Shown here piece by piece: positions 18,054-26,076 of a stretch of 64,000 nucleotides of DNA (position 1 is its first letter; each line of letters opens with the position of its first letter). The position numbers were made by a program, and so were the translations under genes. The DNA is from Vibrio nereis NBRC 15637 (GTDB taxonomy: Bacteria > Pseudomonadota > Gammaproteobacteria > Enterobacterales > Vibrionaceae). The stretch spans positions 124,001 to 188,000 of the forward strand of contig NZ_BCUD01000007.1 in the NCBI RefSeq assembly GCF_001591105.1, given 5' to 3'. The notes under the pieces are model-generated. The model was not told where the DNA came from. It saw only the letters and a program-made list of their open reading frames with translations, and did not search any database.

Positions 18054-18228
18054 ATCACTCTCCACATTTCCTATTCACAACCTCTACATAGACTGGTTAT
18101 TTCTTGAAATAATTAGAGGGTGTCAGCTCAGCAGGCAAGATAATGGCGCTCTACTCACTTTATTAAGGCAATCTTAGCGCTAGAATGATCAGAACAGGTA
18201 TGCCCTCTATTAAGCAAAGGATGCGGCT

Positions 18229-18579
18229 ATGGTATGGATAATCACTAAATACCTTCTTACGGCAGGTATTGTAGTCCTCATTTCTGAAGTGGCAAAACGC
18301 AGTGATAAAGTTGGGGCTTTGATAGCAGCGTTACCAACGGTCACGATTCTGGCGCTGATTTGGATGTACTTAGAAGGGCAGGGGCAGCCTAAATTGGCGA
18401 ACCATGCCTATTATACGTTTTGGTACGTTTTACCCACATTGCCTATGTTTCTTATCTTTCCCTACCTATTGAGTCGATACTCGTTCTGGCTTTCTTTAGC
18501 AATTTGCGCTGTTATTTCCATCGGCTGTTTTTTTGCTGTCGCCTTTGTGATGAAAGGGTTTGGCGTTAAGTTGATGTAA
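18229..18579 (+). CDS. DUF3147-type membrane protein
   Basis: Small inner-membrane protein of 116 residues with four predicted spans (about 3-20, 32-48, 63-83 and 88-110). The loop between spans 1 and 2 reads EVAKRSDKVGALIAALP, characteristic of the DUF3147 family. Function unknown. It stands alone, converging with the copper operon. Confidence 0.75.
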   Translation: MVWIITKYLLTAGIVVLISEVAKRSDKVGALIAALPTVTILALIWMYLEGQGQPKLANHAYYTFWYVLPTLPMFLIFPYLLSRYSFWLSLAICAVISIGCFFAVAFVMKGFGVKLM

Positions 18580-18592
18580 GTGGATTGGTGAT

Positions 18593-18613
18593 AAGGGCCA
18601 CATGGTGACCCTT
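18593..18613. terminator. Hairpin between convergent genes
   Basis: AAGGGCCAC and GTGACCCTT pair with one mismatch across a three-base loop, between the DUF3147 gene and the end of the copper operon. T runs are short on both strands. Confidence 0.4.
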
Positions 18614-18628
18614 TCGTGATCGTTTTAA

Positions 18629-19210
18629 TTACTTCAGCGTGACTTTTTTCATCATACCCGCCTCGGCATGGCCTGGGATATTACAAGCAAATTCCACTTT
18701 GTTGTCGCCGTGAAAATGCCAAGTGAGTTGTTTGGCTTTTCCTGGATTCACAGTAACTGTGCTGCCTGAATCGTGGGCGTGACTCGACATTTTTTTCATC
18801 ATCTCTCTATGAGCCAACTGCTCTTTCGCTGAACCAATCGAAAACTCGTGGTCAATTTTGCCAGTGTTCATCACCACAAACTGTACGACGTCGTTCGGTT
18901 CAATCGTCACTTTGTTTCTAAAGGTAATTTTCATGTCATCGCTCAGAATGACGTGAACAACTTTGTCTGGTTTGGCACCTTTTGCAGGCATACCAACATC
19001 AGACATACCTTCCATATTCATCATGTTGGAATGGTCCATTTTCTCATTCGTCATGTTGCTGTGATCGACCTGTCCATGATTCATTTCACTGTTGTGCATG
19101 TCGTTAGAATGCATGTCACCGTGGGGCATGTTTGACTCTGAATGATGAGTTTGCGCAAAAGCACCTGATGCAGCGACGGTCAATGTGATTGCTAACAATG
19201 TCTTTTTCAT
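18629..19210 (-). CDS. Periplasmic cupredoxin with Met/His-rich N-terminus
   Basis: 193 residues with a signal peptide (1-19, cut near AFA-QT). Residues 21-74 are a Met/His-rich tract with repeated HSNM and MDHSNM units, suited to binding Cu(I) or Ag(I). Residues 85-193 form a cupredoxin domain with likely type 1 copper ligands histidine 121, cysteine 176, histidine 181 and methionine 186 (ACNIPGHAEAGM). It lies 71 bases after cusA on the same strand and is probably the last gene of the efflux operon. It may ferry or store periplasmic copper for CusCBA; this role is inferred. Confidence 0.85.
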   Translation of the reverse strand: MKKTLLAITLTVAASGAFAQTHHSESNMPHGDMHSNDMHNSEMNHGQVDHSNMTNEKMDHSNMMNMEGMSDVGMPAKGAKPDKVVHVILSDDMKITFRNKVTIEPNDVVQFVVMNTGKIDHEFSIGSAKEQLAHREMMKKMSSHAHDSGSTVTVNPGKAKQLTWHFHGDNKVEFACNIPGHAEAGMMKKVTLK

Positions 19211-19281
19211 AATCTGTTATTCCTTTTTAATGAGAAATGCGCCCTTAATTAAACAATCTGCAAGGGCACTATGTTTAAAGC

Positions 19282-22200
19282 TTATTTGTGGTTAGTAACT
19301 TCATGCTGTTTCCAAAGTTTGAAGATAGCTGGCAATACCAGAAGGGTCAGCAATAATGCCGAAGCCATACCGCCAATCATTGGTGCGGCAATGCGCTGCA
19401 TGACTTCAGAACCTGTACCTTCTCCATACATGATGGGAATCAAGCCGATAATGACCGTGAGTACCGTCATCATCACCGGGCGCACGCGCAAACCAGCACC
19501 CTCACGGATTGCGGCGGTCAAATCGGTTAATTGCAGGGTTTGTTGATTTTCTTCTGCTTCTAGCTTTTTGTGGTGCCACGCTTGGTTGAGGTACACGAGC
19601 ATGATGACGCCAATTTCTACCGCAACCCCAGCTAGGGCGATAAAGCCCACACCCACGGCAATAGAGAAGTTGAAATGTAAGGCGTGCATCAACCAAAGTC
19701 CGCCCACCATCGCCAAAGGCAGTGTCAGCATAATGATCAACACTTCGCCAATGCGTCGGAAGCTGAAGTAGAGCAACAGCATAATAATGGCGATGGTGAT
19801 AGGGACCACCACACTCAAGCGTTCTTTCGCCCGTTCCATGTACTCATACTGACCGGACCAAGCGAGAGAGTAGCCTGCTGGCAAATCTAACTGCTCTGCT
19901 ACCGTCGATTGCGCCTCTAGTACGTATGAACCTAAATCACGCTCTGCGATGTCGACAAACACCCAGCCATTCGGGCGTGCATTTTCTGTCTTGATCATCG
20001 GTGGGCCATCTTCGTAACGGATGTTCGCAACATCGGCTAACGCAATACGGGCACCGTTAGGCGTCACTAACGGTAGGTTTTGCAGTTTGACCACTGAGTC
20101 ACGGTAATCTTGCGGGTAACGAACGTTGATAGGGTAGCGTTCCAGCCCTTCAATGGTTTCACCCACATTCATGCCACCGACCGCAGTAGAAATGACTTGC
20201 TGAATTTCTTTAATGCTTAACCCGTAACGAGCGGCAGAGCGGCGCTTGATATCAATCGTAATGTAGCGGCCACCCGCAACGCGCTCTGCATAAACCGATG
20301 CAGTTCCTGCGATCCCATTAAGAATGGGCTCTAGTTCGGAGCCTATCTTTTCAATGACTTTGAGATCTGGCCCTGCGATTTTGATACCGATTGGCGTCTT
20401 GATCCCCGTTGCCAACATATCGATGCGCGTTTTGATGGGCATCACCCACGCGTTGGTTAAGCCTGGGAATTGAACCAGTTGATCAAACTCTTTTCGCAGT
20501 GATTCAGTTGTGACGCCGTCACGCCACATTTCTCGCGGCTTAAGTTGGATCACGGTTTCAATCATGGTCAGCGGTGCTGGGTCCGTCGCGGTTTCCGCAC
20601 GGCCAATCTTGCCCCATACCGTTTCGACTTCTGGCACGGTTTTGATTAGCTTGTTGGTTTGTTGCAGAAGCTCACGCGCTTTACCAATAGAAATACCCGG
20701 GTAGGTGGTTGGCATGTACATCAAGTCGCCTTCGTCCAAGGGTGGGATGAACTCACTACCCAGCTTGCTGGTCGGGTAGTAGGCTGATGCCATTAATGCC
20801 AGCGCGATCGCTATCATGGTTTTAGGGTAGGTCAGGCTAACATTGAGCAAAGGCTTATACAGCGCAACCAAGCTACGGTTTACCGGATTCTTATGTTCTG
20901 GCAGTACATTTCCGCGAATAAAGTAGCCCATCAGCACAGGCACGAGTGTAATTGCTAGGCCAGCCGCTGCGGCCATCGCGTAGGTTTTGGTAAAGGCAAG
21001 TGGAGAGAACATCTTGCCTTCTTGCCCTTCTAGCGCGAACACAGGAACAAAGCTCAACGTGATAATAAGTAGCGAGAAAAACAGCGGAGCACCGACTTCT
21101 TCTGCTGCTTTACCTATCACTTGCCAGCGGTTTTTGTCTGTCAGAGGTGTGCGTTCAATATGCTTATGCACGTTTTCTATCATCACAATGGCACCATCCA
21201 CCATGGCGCCGATGGCGATGGCTATACCACCAAGAGACATGATGTTGGCGTTAATACCTTGCCAGTGCATGACCACAAACGCAGCCAGAATACCGACAGG
21301 GAGACTCAAGGCAATAACGAGCGATGAGCGAATGTGGAACAAGAACAACGCGCATACAATTGCGACAACAATGAACTCTTCCGCGAGTTTCTTCCAAAGG
21401 TTTTCAACCGCGGCATTAATCAGAGTCGAGCGGTCGTAAGTGGCAACGATCTCAACACCGTCTGGCAGGCTGCGTTGCAGTTCACCAAGCTTGTTTTTCA
21501 CGTTGCTAATCACTTCGCTCGCGTTCTCACCGAATCGCATCACAATGACGCCGCCTACCGCTTCGCCTTCGCCATTAAATTCTGAGATGCCACGTCGCAT
21601 CTGAGGGCCAAGATTAATATCGGCAATATCACCCAACAGCAGTGGGGTGCCTTTTTCGGTCACTTTTAGCGGCAGTGACTGAATGTCTTCAATGCTGGTT
21701 AAGTAGCCTGTAGTTCGAACCATGTGCTCGGCTTCCGCGACTTCAATAACGGACGCGCCGGTTTCTTGGTTACCGTTTTTAATCGCCGCATTTACTTGCT
21801 GAAGCGTCAGGTTGTAAGCGCGCAGCTTGGCTGGATCAATTTGGACTTGATACTGCTTAACCATGCCGCCAACACTGGCCACCTCGGACACGCCATCGAC
21901 TGTTTGTAACTCGTACTTTAAAAACCAGTCTTGCAGGCTGCGAAGTTCCGCTAAATCATGTTGTCCGGTTTTATCTTGCAATACGTAGCTATAGACCCAA
22001 CCAACACCAGTGGCATCTGGCCCGAGTGTTGGTTTTGCGTCTGCGGGCAGTTTCGGCGCAACTTGGCTTAGGTATTCCAGAACACGCGAACGCGCCCAGT
22101 ACATGTCGGTATCATCGTTGAAAATGATATAAACATAGGAATCTCCAAAGAAAGAATAACCACGTACGGTTTCAGCACCAGGAACCGCCAGCATTGCTGT

Positions 22201-22410
22201 GGTGAGCGGATAGGTGACTTGGTCTTCAACCACTTGGGGAGCTTGCCCCGGGTAGCTGGTTTTAATGATGACCTGCACGTCAGAAAGATCTGGGATCGCG
22301 TCCACAGGCGTATTTTTAACGCTGTATAAACCACCTAATACCAGTGCAAACGTTGCAATTAACACCATAAAGCGGTTGTTGATGGACCAACGAATAATCG
22401 CGTTAATCAT
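19282..22410 (-). CDS. cusA: Copper/silver efflux RND pump
   Basis: Heavy-metal-efflux RND transporter of 1042 residues (E. coli CusA has 1047). It is a proton-driven trimer that expels Cu(I)/Ag(I) through CusB and CusC. It has the N-terminal span, the large periplasmic domain, TM4 with GGIAIAIGAMVDGAIVMIEN carrying the acidic relay residue (~400), and the HME-RND hallmark RIDMLATGIKTP (~660). The start overlaps the cusB stop by four bases, implying translational coupling. Cobalt/zinc/cadmium specificity (CzcA) is less likely given the CusF domains in the partner. Confidence 0.92.
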   Translation of the reverse strand: MINAIIRWSINNRFMVLIATFALVLGGLYSVKNTPVDAIPDLSDVQVIIKTSYPGQAPQVVEDQVTYPLTTAMLAVPGAETVRGYSFFGDSYVYIIFNDDTDMYWARSRVLEYLSQVAPKLPADAKPTLGPDATGVGWVYSYVLQDKTGQHDLAELRSLQDWFLKYELQTVDGVSEVASVGGMVKQYQVQIDPAKLRAYNLTLQQVNAAIKNGNQETGASVIEVAEAEHMVRTTGYLTSIEDIQSLPLKVTEKGTPLLLGDIADINLGPQMRRGISEFNGEGEAVGGVIVMRFGENASEVISNVKNKLGELQRSLPDGVEIVATYDRSTLINAAVENLWKKLAEEFIVVAIVCALFLFHIRSSLVIALSLPVGILAAFVVMHWQGINANIMSLGGIAIAIGAMVDGAIVMIENVHKHIERTPLTDKNRWQVIGKAAEEVGAPLFFSLLIITLSFVPVFALEGQEGKMFSPLAFTKTYAMAAAAGLAITLVPVLMGYFIRGNVLPEHKNPVNRSLVALYKPLLNVSLTYPKTMIAIALALMASAYYPTSKLGSEFIPPLDEGDLMYMPTTYPGISIGKARELLQQTNKLIKTVPEVETVWGKIGRAETATDPAPLTMIETVIQLKPREMWRDGVTTESLRKEFDQLVQFPGLTNAWVMPIKTRIDMLATGIKTPIGIKIAGPDLKVIEKIGSELEPILNGIAGTASVYAERVAGGRYITIDIKRRSAARYGLSIKEIQQVISTAVGGMNVGETIEGLERYPINVRYPQDYRDSVVKLQNLPLVTPNGARIALADVANIRYEDGPPMIKTENARPNGWVFVDIAERDLGSYVLEAQSTVAEQLDLPAGYSLAWSGQYEYMERAKERLSVVVPITIAIIMLLLYFSFRRIGEVLIIMLTLPLAMVGGLWLMHALHFNFSIAVGVGFIALAGVAVEIGVIMLVYLNQAWHHKKLEAEENQQTLQLTDLTAAIREGAGLRVRPVMMTVLTVIIGLIPIMYGEGTGSEVMQRIAAPMIGGMASALLLTLLVLPAIFKLWKQHEVTNHK

Positions 22411-24107
22411 AGTGCACCCTCATCCGCTTCAAGTTTCTTCAGCAGGTATTCAGTGCCTTGCTTTTCGATCAGAAAGCGTACTTTCATGCCCTCGCTATAA
22501 GGAGATAAGTTGACGTCTTCGCCAGCGGTAAAGTTCATTTCGCCTGAGTCCCAACCCCACTCAGAGACAGGAGAGTGCTGCAGTGTGATCATGCCAAAAT
22601 CAGCCATCAACATGGTGATATTGCCCGTTGCCCAAACCTCTTTGGCGACTGTGCTTTCACTGGTTTTGTAATCGATGATTTCGTATTGACCGGATTCAGT
22701 TTTTTGCATTTCGAATTCAATCGATTGGCCTGTTTGCAAATTCTCCATTTCAACCTCTTGGGCGAGGTTAAAGTTCATGACCATACCTGGCCAGTTCCAT
22801 TGAGGTACGGGCTGGTGGTTAATCGTCAGCATACGGTGGCCGGCCATTACGTCGGTGATTTCACCTTTGGCCCAAGCTGTTTCAATCACTGGCTGAGTAC
22901 CATTGATTCGAGAAAGATCGGCTGTCTGGCTAGACTCGGAGTCGATCATGAAATGCGCGGAGGTGACAATTCGGTCGTCTTGAGATAACCCTTCTAATAC
23001 TTCGATTCTTTCTGCGGCTTCTCGACCAACCTCAATACGTGCAGAGCGATATTTTCCATCGCCTTCCGCCAAAACAACGCGGGTCATGCCACCGGAGCGA
23101 ATCACAGACAGCTTCGGAATGGTCAGTACCGTTTCATCAGTGACGGGTTGAAGTGCGATGTTGGCAAACATGTTTGGTTTAAGCTCGCCTTGTGGATTTA
23201 AGAACTTCAGCCTTACGCGCAGTGTTCGTGTCGCTGGGTCAAGGATAGGGTAGACGTAATCTACTTCACCTTGCCAAGTTTCACCGGGTAAAGCGTCTAA
23301 CGTCATCTCGGCGCTGCTGCCCGTTTTTATCCATTGTGCTTGGCGCTCAAACACCTCAGCGTCTACCCAAACCTCGTCTAGTGGACCTGCACTTATTACG
23401 GCTTGCGCTGGTGATAGGTATCCCCCCTCACGAATGTTTAGGCTTGCAATAACACCATCCGCTGGCGCTTTTATATCGACGGTTTGCGAGGCTTTCCCTT
23501 TACGAACTATCGACTTTATCTGTGCTCGATCAACGCCGAGTGTTACTAAGCGTTCGGTGGCCCCTTTGATCAGGCCATTTCGTTTGGTTCGATATGCGTT
23601 AAGCAGTTCTTCTTGCGCCTTAACCAGCTCTGGAGAGTAGAGGGTAAAGAGCACTTCTCCCTTACTGACTTTTTCACCAACCGCATTGATATTGAGTTTT
23701 TCAACCCAACCAGAGGCACGCACATTGGTTTGCCACAGTTTGCTTTCGTCGAAGGCGATGTAGCCAACGGTTTCAATTCGTGGCGATAATCGTTCCTGCT
23801 TAACTTGTTCGGTTTTCACGCCAAGGTTGTTCTCAACCGCTGGGTCGATCTGAACCGTGCCTGCTTTATTGTCACTTGAGTTTAGGTCTTCTTCGTAAAC
23901 TGGGATTAAATCCATGCCCATCGGGGACTTACCTGGTTGGTCGCGCTTGTAGTTTGGATCCATAGGAGCAACCCAGTACAAAGGCTCATTGCTCGACGTT
24001 GATGCCACGGTTGCGGCTTGATTTGGCCCGACTAGGAAGTGATTGGCGCTGAATCCCAGTGCACCGCCAACTAGCAGTGCAATAGAGGCGATTTTTAATG
24101 AACTCAT
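22407..24107 (-). CDS. cusB: Periplasmic adaptor CusB with two C-terminal CusF domains
   Basis: Membrane-fusion protein of 566 residues joining CusA and CusC. After an N-terminal anchor comes a heavy-metal-binding domain with PMDPNYKRDQPGKSPMGMDL (~48-67), then barrel-sandwich and beta-barrel regions to about 405. Two CusF-like domains follow. The first (~413-480) keeps all Cu ligands with CusF spacing: histidine 431, tryptophan 439, methionines 442 and 444. The second (~494-560) keeps histidine 511, tryptophan 519 and methionine 524 but has glycine 522 where the first methionine should be. E. coli has CusF as a separate protein, so the fusion of two copies, one degenerate, is notable. Confidence 0.92.
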   Translation of the reverse strand: MSSLKIASIALLVGGALGFSANHFLVGPNQAATVASTSSNEPLYWVAPMDPNYKRDQPGKSPMGMDLIPVYEEDLNSSDNKAGTVQIDPAVENNLGVKTEQVKQERLSPRIETVGYIAFDESKLWQTNVRASGWVEKLNINAVGEKVSKGEVLFTLYSPELVKAQEELLNAYRTKRNGLIKGATERLVTLGVDRAQIKSIVRKGKASQTVDIKAPADGVIASLNIREGGYLSPAQAVISAGPLDEVWVDAEVFERQAQWIKTGSSAEMTLDALPGETWQGEVDYVYPILDPATRTLRVRLKFLNPQGELKPNMFANIALQPVTDETVLTIPKLSVIRSGGMTRVVLAEGDGKYRSARIEVGREAAERIEVLEGLSQDDRIVTSAHFMIDSESSQTADLSRINGTQPVIETAWAKGEITDVMAGHRMLTINHQPVPQWNWPGMVMNFNLAQEVEMENLQTGQSIEFEMQKTESGQYEIIDYKTSESTVAKEVWATGNITMLMADFGMITLQHSPVSEWGWDSGEMNFTAGEDVNLSPYSEGMKVRFLIEKQGTEYLLKKLEADEGAL

Positions 24108-24119
24108 GATTTCGCTACC

Positions 24120-25475
24120 TTATTCTTTTTCGATATTGGTCAGTTCTGGTGCTGCGACTTGGTATTCAAACCCATTGAGAAGTGCAGCTAAATTGCTGTT
24201 AATGATGTTTAGATCGGTCAGCAGACGTTGATGCTCTAGCTTTAACGCCAATTCATCGGTCGTGGCCAAAATGACATCATTAAACTGCGCGGTATTGTTT
24301 TGATAGCCTCGTTCAACGGCTTTAATACGGTCTGACGCCTGAGGAATTAAGGTAGATTGATAGCGGCTTAAGCGCTGTTTTAGTTTGTCTCGCTCCAAGG
24401 TAAGCGCATTCAATTTTGCATTAAGTTGTTTAAGCAATGTGTCTTTTTGAGCTTGAGATGCGCCAACCTGATATTGGGCGGAAGATAGGCTTCTGTCTTG
24501 ACGGTTGCCGGTAAATAGTGGCACATCTAAGGTGAGATAAGCACTAACTAAATCAGACGCTGGCTCGCCTCGCATGTTATTGGCTTGGCGATAAGCGTAC
24601 ATCACTTCGACACCGAACTGCGGCGCGTAAGCCTGCTCTGCGATATCGACTTGGGTACGATTGACGGAGATATTGACGTCTGCCATTTTCACCATCGGGT
24701 GCTGGCTTAGCTTAGTGTAATAGTTCGTCTGGGCGTTGGTCGCAGAAAGTGCGTCTTCTAGCTTAGTCCAGTTAAGTGGACCGTTCGCATTTAGCGATGT
24801 TGCCGTGCTTAACCATTCATCGCCAAGCCATTCTGACATTTGGCCTGTGATGCGTTTCTGCATTTGTTGATTCGCAAGCAGTTTTTCATCCAATTTGCTG
24901 ACTTGCAGTTGCGCATTTAAAAGATCCTGAGCTTCACTTTTACCAATTGAATAATTGGTTCGCACAAAACCTTCCATCTCTTTTAGTAAACGTCGTTTTT
25001 CTCGCAGGATTTGCTCGCTAGCTTGCTGGTAACCGAGCTCTAACCAAAGTGACGTGATGGCATTGGCAACTTCAAGTTCACGGGCATGAACTTGCAGTGC
25101 TAACCCATCGGCTTGCTGGTTGGCCATTCTTTGCTTGAGATCGAGCGTAGAGCCGCGTTCGAACTGTTGCATTAAACCGACAGAGATATTGGTCATCGGG
25201 TCTTCATCAAACTCAAAGCTGTCGACAGGTAATCCGGTCACACCAACTTTAATTTTAGGATCCATGAGGGTGGCGCTCGCTATTCCGGCTTCACGCTTGG
25301 AATAAGATTGAGCGTAAAATTGCTCTCGGCTTGAATCGTTTAATAATGCCGTATGAATAAGTTGCGACAACGTCGCTTGCGCTGAATCGTTGGCAGGTGT
25401 AGCACTTACTGATAGGGGAGCAAGCACTACCGCTGCGCTTACCGAAAGCGCGATAATAGTGGATTGAGTGTTCAC
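24120..25475 (-). CDS. cusC: Outer-membrane efflux channel of the Cus system (TolC family)
   Basis: 451-residue outer-membrane factor with a signal peptide (1-25, cut near VSA-TP). It shows long coiled-coil helices with repeats in the two halves, as in TolC-type trimers. No lipobox cysteine is visible, unlike E. coli CusC. It lies 12 bases before cusB in the operon and should complete the tripartite pump. The symbol is assigned by position; sequence alone says only TolC family. Confidence 0.82.
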   Translation of the reverse strand: MNTQSTIIALSVSAAVVLAPLSVSATPANDSAQATLSQLIHTALLNDSSREQFYAQSYSKREAGIASATLMDPKIKVGVTGLPVDSFEFDEDPMTNISVGLMQQFERGSTLDLKQRMANQQADGLALQVHARELEVANAITSLWLELGYQQASEQILREKRRLLKEMEGFVRTNYSIGKSEAQDLLNAQLQVSKLDEKLLANQQMQKRITGQMSEWLGDEWLSTATSLNANGPLNWTKLEDALSATNAQTNYYTKLSQHPMVKMADVNISVNRTQVDIAEQAYAPQFGVEVMYAYRQANNMRGEPASDLVSAYLTLDVPLFTGNRQDRSLSSAQYQVGASQAQKDTLLKQLNAKLNALTLERDKLKQRLSRYQSTLIPQASDRIKAVERGYQNNTAQFNDVILATTDELALKLEHQRLLTDLNIINSNLAALLNGFEYQVAAPELTNIEKE

Positions 25476-25563
25476 GTTTTAATCCGTTTCTTAATGCCAT
25501 TTAGGGCGGAAAACTTCTCCTCGGTGCAAAAGGGCACAGAGGTACCAAGTCAAAGAAAGCGGA

Positions 25564-25962
25564 TTAGGCGATTGGGGGTCTTAAAAGCGATGTTTGACGC
25601 GAGACGAGTTTGTCTTCTATTTCAGGGAATATCAGAGCAAGCTGAACCTTGCGCTGCAATGCTTCATTTATGGGGGATGGAATCGTGACAACATTCGCAC
25701 ATGCCGCGCTGCAGCAACTACTGTTGATTCCGTGGTCGTCGGGGCATGCGGAGGTGGGAGCAGGGTGGTGATATTTGCTCTCGAACTCTTTTACAGTTGA
25801 ATGATCTGCATGATGAGCAGAGGAATGTTTGACAGCGTCCGTGTTGCTGGCCGCCAGCATTTGAAAGGTCATTAATGGTGAACTGCTGGCAACGCTGGAC
25901 ATCAGGATGGCGAGCATACTGAATGTGATAATCCAAATTTTGCGTATTGGAGAGAAGTCCAT
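25564..25962 (-). CDS. Small Cys/His-rich exported protein, first gene of the copper operon
   Basis: 132 residues. A hydrophobic N-terminal segment (about 8-28) may be an uncleaved anchor or signal. The middle is rich in metal-ligand residues: HSSAHHADHS (~46-55), KYHHP, then ACPDDH and SSCCSAAC with five cysteines. No named family was recognised with confidence; small proteins of this kind commonly precede cus/czc efflux genes. It directly follows the CueR-type promoter. Metal sensing, buffering or delivery in the periplasm is inferred. The leader is only about 23 bases and the ribosome site is poor; an alternative frame starting at 25969 is not favoured. Confidence 0.65.
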   Translation of the reverse strand: MDFSPIRKIWIITFSMLAILMSSVASSSPLMTFQMLAASNTDAVKHSSAHHADHSTVKEFESKYHHPAPTSACPDDHGINSSCCSAACANVVTIPSPINEALQRKVQLALIFPEIEDKLVSRQTSLLRPPIA

Positions 25963-25991
25963 GCAACATCCGCAGTAAAAATGACCTTACA

Positions 25992-26022
25992 AGAGTAAAG
26001 TCTACCCCTAGGGTAAGGTCAA
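25992..26022 (-). promoter_or_regulatory. CueR-type promoter of the copper efflux operon
   Basis: On the minus strand TTGACC (26022-26017) and TACTCT (25997-25992) are separated by 19 bases, the long spacer typical of MerR-family promoters. The spacer holds an imperfect dyad (CTTACCCTAGGGGTAGACT) closely resembling the E. coli copA CueR operator. Eight-base arms GACCTTAC (25983-25990) and GTAAGGTC (26013-26020) form a second, wider inverted repeat. No merR/cueR gene lies in the window, so the regulator acts from elsewhere. Confidence 0.75.
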
Positions 26023-26076
26023 GGCTTATAGAGTTGTTTGTGCGATGCTGTTCAACATCGCACGGGCCACTTGGGT

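Noticed and set aside
20987..21439. 150-residue open frame antisense to cusA
   Set aside because: Lies wholly within the strongly supported cusA gene; its composition reflects the reverse of RND codons.
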